From contig JACKQF010000008.1 of NCBI GenBank assembly GCA_024232965.1, positions 1 through 64,000 of the forward strand: a stretch of DNA of 64,000 bases, given 5' to 3'. Position 1 is the first letter of the stretch. Every line of letters begins with the position of its first letter. The position numbers and the translations under genes are program-made. The DNA comes from Verrucomicrobiaceae bacterium (lineage in GTDB: Bacteria; Verrucomicrobiota; Verrucomicrobiia; Verrucomicrobiales; Verrucomicrobiaceae). A model generated the notes under the pieces. That model had not been told where the DNA came from, did not search any database, and saw only the letters and a program-made list of their open reading frames with translations. This document shows positions 60,501 through 64,000 of the stretch, piece after piece.

Positions 60501-62510
60501 TTAGAGCACGTAACGAAATTCTGCGCTGGCCAGCAAGGCCTGCACCAGCGCCCTCCAGCGATACAAATCGGGGTCTTTGAGCTCCGAGGACGGCTCAAGG
60601 TCACGCAACATCTGAAGGGCCGCAGTCGTTTCATCCGCCGCCGGTTCCCGGGAATAGATCCTCCGCCACAAAGCAGCCACACGCGCATCGTCCTGGCTCA
60701 GCTCCTTTTCCTCCAAAAGATTCCAGGCGATCTCCTCAGCACAATCGACGATGAAGTCGTTGTTCATCAAGAACAGCGCCTGCGATGGAACCGTCGTCAG
60801 GTCTCGCGCCCCTTTGATCTGACTTGGATTGGGAAAATCCCAGGTCTCAAACATCGGCGGCAAAAGGTCCCGCAAGACAGGCAGGTAAATTGTCCGGCAA
60901 GGTGCATTGATGGGCAGAAGACTCTGGGTGCGTGCGGTATTCCCCTTCCCTCCGTTGCCAGCCACTTGAATTCCAGAGGGGCGGCCTTCAGTCAACTTGC
61001 CCGACAACTGCAGCAAAGTATCGCGCAAGACCTCCATCTCGATTCGACGTGGCTGCATCCGCCAACGCAATTCATTTCCCGGATCGGCATCAGTCGCAGC
61101 AGGCTGCACGCCGCCTGACTGCGTGTAGGTGGTGCTGAGCATCATGTGACGAAGCATCGTCTTGATCGACCACTTCCCTTCCACGAACCGCACGGCCAGA
61201 TGGTCCAGCAACTGCGGGTTCGAGGGCTTTTCCCCGGTGATGCCAAAGTCATCCACGGTCTTCACGATGCCTTGCCCAAAAAGATGCGCCCACAGTCGGT
61301 TCACCATCACACGCGCCGTCAGCGGGTGCGTCGGAGTCGCAATCCACTGGGCGAGTTGCAGACGCCCACTTTCGCGTGGCCCGGCCTTTGGCAGCGGCGG
61401 AAGCAGAGGAATCTCCATCTCCCCACGGCGGGGGGCTGGACCTTCATCGTACGCGTCGCCTGCGACTCGGATGGGGCAGTTCACGGGCTTCCCGTCTGTG
61501 ATGCCCATCGCCAGCGCGGGATCGTAGACATGGTTCACAGGCCGCTTCCCAGAAGGCACCATTGTCATCTGATTCGCAGCATTGTCATCCATGGCATTGA
61601 TGACCTTCGGCGCTCCTGCCGCCGTTGTGGATCGAGACGACGAAGGGACCAGCATCAGTCGATCAGGATCGACATAGAGATTCGGCCCCAGATCCGCCTT
61701 GTGCGCCGTCCCCGACCAAGTGTCCGAACTGTAAAAGACTCCTGCCATCGCGTAATAGTCCGACTGCTTGATCGGATCCGTCTTGTGATCATGGCAACGT
61801 GCACAGGCAACCGTCAGCCCGAGGAATGCCCGAGAGGTCACATCAATCTGATCATCGATGCGATCCATGATAAACGCCTCCTGCATCCCCGAGGTCAGAT
61901 CCATGCACCCCAGTGCCAACATTCCCGTGCCAAGAAAAGCCTGGCGCCGTGCTGCATCGTCTTGCGCAGGAAGCAAGTCACCCGCCAATTGCTCCATAAT
62001 GAAGCGGTCATAGGGCTTGTCAGCGTTCAGCGAATCAATCACGTAATCGCGATATTGGAAGGCATGCGTAAAGGGTGCATTCCACAAGCGCCCGACGGAA
62101 TCAGCATAACGGACGACGTCCAACCAATGCCTCGCCCAGCGTTCGCCAAAGCGAGGCGAACGCAGGAGCCGATCCACGACCGTCGCAAAAGCTTCTTCAT
62201 CGTTAGATGGATCTCGCGAAAAGTCATCCATCTCCCTCTCCGTCGGGAGCAAGCCATGCAGATCAAGCGTCGCCCGACGCAGCAGTGTCTGACGACTGGC
62301 GCGCGGATTGAAGCCTAAAGACTGCTGCTGGAGACCCGCCAGGACAAAGCGGTCGAGATCATCCCCCACCGACACCGCTGCCGTTGCAGCAGGCACCACG
62401 GGGCGCTTCAAGGGCTGGTAGGACCAAGGGGTGATGATCTTCTCAGCAGCAGCCGTGATCGTGGACAGTCCGGCCAACCCGACAAGGGTGGCGATGGTCA
62501 GTGTCTTCAT
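60501..62510 (-). CDS. DUF1549/DUF1553 (PSD1-type) exported protein, 669 aa
   Basis: The signal peptide starts at the ATG at 62510 (MKTLTIATLVGLAGLSTITA). The DUF1549 block includes RHWLDVVRYADSVG, YRDYVIDSLNADKPYDRFIM and QLAGDLLPA. A CxxCH haem-like motif (CARCHDHKTDPI) follows. The DUF1553 block includes VMVNRLWAHLFGQGIVKTVD, DDFGITGEKPSNPQLLDHLA and SQALFLMNNDFIV. An N-terminal PSD1 cytochrome domain is not present. It is paired with DUF1501 as in many Planctomycetes and Verrucomicrobia, possibly for extracellular polysaccharide breakdown or transport. The function is uncertain. Confidence 0.92.
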   Translation of the reverse strand: MKTLTIATLVGLAGLSTITAAAEKIITPWSYQPLKRPVVPAATAAVSVGDDLDRFVLAGLQQQSLGFNPRASRQTLLRRATLDLHGLLPTEREMDDFSRDPSNDEEAFATVVDRLLRSPRFGERWARHWLDVVRYADSVGRLWNAPFTHAFQYRDYVIDSLNADKPYDRFIMEQLAGDLLPAQDDAARRQAFLGTGMLALGCMDLTSGMQEAFIMDRIDDQIDVTSRAFLGLTVACARCHDHKTDPIKQSDYYAMAGVFYSSDTWSGTAHKADLGPNLYVDPDRLMLVPSSSRSTTAAGAPKVINAMDDNAANQMTMVPSGKRPVNHVYDPALAMGITDGKPVNCPIRVAGDAYDEGPAPRRGEMEIPLLPPLPKAGPRESGRLQLAQWIATPTHPLTARVMVNRLWAHLFGQGIVKTVDDFGITGEKPSNPQLLDHLAVRFVEGKWSIKTMLRHMMLSTTYTQSGGVQPAATDADPGNELRWRMQPRRIEMEVLRDTLLQLSGKLTEGRPSGIQVAGNGGKGNTARTQSLLPINAPCRTIYLPVLRDLLPPMFETWDFPNPSQIKGARDLTTVPSQALFLMNNDFIVDCAEEIAWNLLEEKELSQDDARVAALWRRIYSREPAADETTAALQMLRDLEPSSELKDPDLYRWRALVQALLASAEFRYVL

Positions 62511-62547
62511 GGCGTTTTCGGCTTTGAGGGCTCCTGGAATCGGCTGA

Positions 62548-64000
62548 TTATTTGCCGAGCTCCACATTCTTCCCACCCGCTTCATGCAGGAGATCAATGA
62601 GTGCCATCAAATCACTGTACTTAGTCGAGGCCTCACCTTTGATTGTGATCTCCTGATCTGGGTTCGAAGCGAAGATCGTTGATAGCCGACGCTTTACTTC
62701 AGCGGGGGCGATCACCCTTCCATCACTGGCTACAACCTCGCCTGCCGCGTTCATCGTCAAGACCATCGGCACAGACGCAGATGCCGCCGGGCGGGTCCTC
62801 GTCGCAGGCGCAGGTGCGGCCTCACCACCACGCGGACGCTCGGTTCCTTCACCCTCACGCATGGGGCGGTCGCCTTCTTTGCGGGCACCGTCGCCTTCGC
62901 GAGCAGGGCGGTCGCCTTCTTTGCGGGCACCGTCACCTTCACGGGCAGGGCGGTCCCCCTCTTTGCGGGTCCCCTCGCCTTCGCGAGCCGCGCGGTCCCC
63001 CTCCTTCTTGCGGGTTCCTTCACCTTCGCGGTTCGCGCGGTCGCCTTCGCCTTCGCGCTTTGGACGTTCTCCGTCTCTCGCACCCTCTTTCTTCGCCCCG
63101 TCACCGTCACCGTCGCGTTTGCCTTCGGTCTTTGGGCGGTCTCCATCGCGGGCACCTTCAGCACGGGGACGGTCGCCGTCACGAGCGCGCTCTCCCTCCG
63201 CTGAGCGCCCCTCGCCTTCACGGGCGGGTCGATCTCCCTCTCGCTCCGCAGCAGTGAGGAAAGCGATTCCGAAGACGGGCAGAATGAGCCAGGCCAATAG
63301 GCGGGCTCCCGGTGCTGGGGTGGTTGCTTTTGCGATCATTTGGATGCGATGTTTCAGGTCCGTTTTGTGGCACAAGAAAGATGATAATGGGAGAGGCATT
63401 GGATCCGAAAAACGCGCCAGCAGAGTCAGCATCGCCTCCCCATATTCCTGGCGGCCAGCCACAGCAGATTGCAGTGCCGCCTCGTCGCAGATCAACTCCG
63501 TATCCGCACGCAGCCTCCGATAAACGAGCCAAGCGACAGGATTGAACCACTGACAGGCACAGACCAGGAGCCCCAGCCAATTCCAAGCGACATCCCAGCG
63601 CCGCACATGGGCCATCTCATGCGCCAACACCCCGTTGAGTTGTGCCGGTGTCAGACTCCCCGTCAATCCCGCTGGCACCAGCAGCTGAGGCCGCCAAAAA
63701 CCACGCACAGCGATCTGCCCCAACCCCGAAAGTGTCACCACCTCCGGCACCTCGCGAATCCCCATCTGCATGCCCAACTCATGCCACTGCGCCAACACCC
63801 GTGAATCATTCCTTACCCGCAGCGATCTCACCCACGAAGCGGTACGGAACACCCCCAGCATCAGCCACACCAACACCACCAAAACCCCAGCCAGCCACAC
63901 GAGAGGCAAAACCTGCGCCCAGACGATCCCAGGACTGACGCCCGGAGCCTGACTGATCGATACGGATGGGTAAGAATCTGCCGATTGCAAAAAGGGCACA
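62548..64000 (-). CDS. BlaR1-like M56 peptidase fused to ExbD/TolR-like domain (partial at window end)
   Basis: The N-terminus lies beyond 64000. The visible part has transmembrane helices, the zinc-protease motif HEMAH (in GVLAHEMAHVRRWD) with ADTELICDEAAL as third-ligand region, and then a helix (ARLLAWLILPVFGIAFLTAA), as in M56/BlaR1 sensors. A repetitive Arg/Glu/Gly/Asp-rich segment follows. The C-terminal 70 residues (MNAAGEVVASDGRVIAPAEV, DQEITIKGEASTKYSDLMAL) resemble the periplasmic domain of ExbD/TolR. BlaR1-type proteins usually pair with a BlaI repressor, which may lie outside the window. Confidence 0.82.
   Translation of the reverse strand, partial: VPFLQSADSYPSVSISQAPGVSPGIVWAQVLPLVWLAGVLVVLVWLMLGVFRTASWVRSLRVRNDSRVLAQWHELGMQMGIREVPEVVTLSGLGQIAVRGFWRPQLLVPAGLTGSLTPAQLNGVLAHEMAHVRRWDVAWNWLGLLVCACQWFNPVAWLVYRRLRADTELICDEAALQSAVAGRQEYGEAMLTLLARFSDPMPLPLSSFLCHKTDLKHRIQMIAKATTPAPGARLLAWLILPVFGIAFLTAAEREGDRPAREGEGRSAEGERARDGDRPRAEGARDGDRPKTEGKRDGDGDGAKKEGARDGERPKREGEGDRANREGEGTRKKEGDRAAREGEGTRKEGDRPAREGDGARKEGDRPAREGDGARKEGDRPMREGEGTERPRGGEAAPAPATRTRPAASASVPMVLTMNAAGEVVASDGRVIAPAEVKRRLSTIFASNPDQEITIKGEASTKYSDLMALIDLLHEAGGKNVELGK
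62866..63245 (-). repeat. Degenerate 42-bp tandem repeats in the M56 gene
   Basis: GCGGTCGCC recurs at 62866 and 62908, and an equivalent GCGGTCCCC starts at 62950, giving a 42-bp (14-codon) period. The encoded unit is about EGDRPAREGDGARK. Repeats become more divergent towards 63245. The array keeps the frame and forms a highly charged periplasmic linker between the peptidase and the ExbD-like domain. Copy number may vary between strains. Confidence 0.8.

Overview
The window (about 60% GC) most likely comes from a Verrucomicrobia chromosome, possibly a Prosthecobacter/Verrucomicrobium relative. This is an inference. It rests on a DUF1501 + DUF1549/DUF1553 (Planctomycetes/Verrucomicrobia-type) gene pair, a BlaR1-like M56 peptidase beside it, a small helix-turn-helix (HTH) gene type that is common in Verrucomicrobia, and many short exported Cys/His-rich proteins. 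No rRNA gene, complete tRNA gene or CRISPR array was seen.

Layout. (1) 1-1.4 kb: a small unknown gene and a classic AAA+ ATPase. (2) 1.6-21.9 kb: a heavy-metal resistance region. It holds small exported metal-binding-type proteins, a CnrYXH-like regulatory trio (membrane anti-sigma, periplasmic sensor, ECF sigma), a Zn/Cd/Pb-type P1B ATPase, and two complete HME-RND efflux operons. Both operons follow the same order: exported Cys/His-rich protein, TolC-like outer-membrane protein, membrane-fusion protein, RND pump, then a periplasmic protein ending in a CxxCxNxEYACTC tail. (3) 22.3-32.7 kb: a phage- or plasmid-like replication module on the minus strand with no virion or integrase genes. It has an HTH gene, an OB-fold/SSB-like protein, a RecB/Cas4-type nuclease, a 49-aa membrane peptide, a PIF1-type helicase, a 1477-aa PrimPol-helicase-PolA fusion and two small regulators. 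(4) 32.7-37 kb: an operator-like palindromic region and a tightly coupled three-gene operon (SMC-like ATPase, HEAT-repeat histidine kinase, DNA-binding response regulator), which I regard as a candidate undescribed defence or stress system. (5) 37.2-58.0 kb: a type 2 BREX (Pgl) phage-defence locus, pglW-pglX-[two DUF1016 nucleases]-pglY-pglZ-brxD-brxHI. pglX is broken by at least seven frame changes within about 0.75 kb. (6) 58.0-59.06 kb: debris (RHS fragment) ending in a 45-nt 3' fragment of tRNA-Pro(GGG), which looks like the distal attachment site of an integrated element lying to its left. (7) 59.1-64 kb: likely host backbone with DUF1501, DUF1549/1553 and a BlaR1-like/ExbD-like fusion running off the window.

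How it works together. The metal genes would move cations from cytoplasm to periplasm (P1B ATPase) and from periplasm to outside (the RND/MFP/TolC sets), under periplasmic metal sensing through the CnrYXH-like trio. Small Cys/His proteins would act as periplasmic buffers or chaperones. The BREX operon, the DUF1016 twins and the SMC/kinase/regulator operon form a defence-island-like block next to a mobile replication module. The tRNA-Pro fragment suggests that everything left of 59,016 is, or lies inside, one large or composite integrated element.
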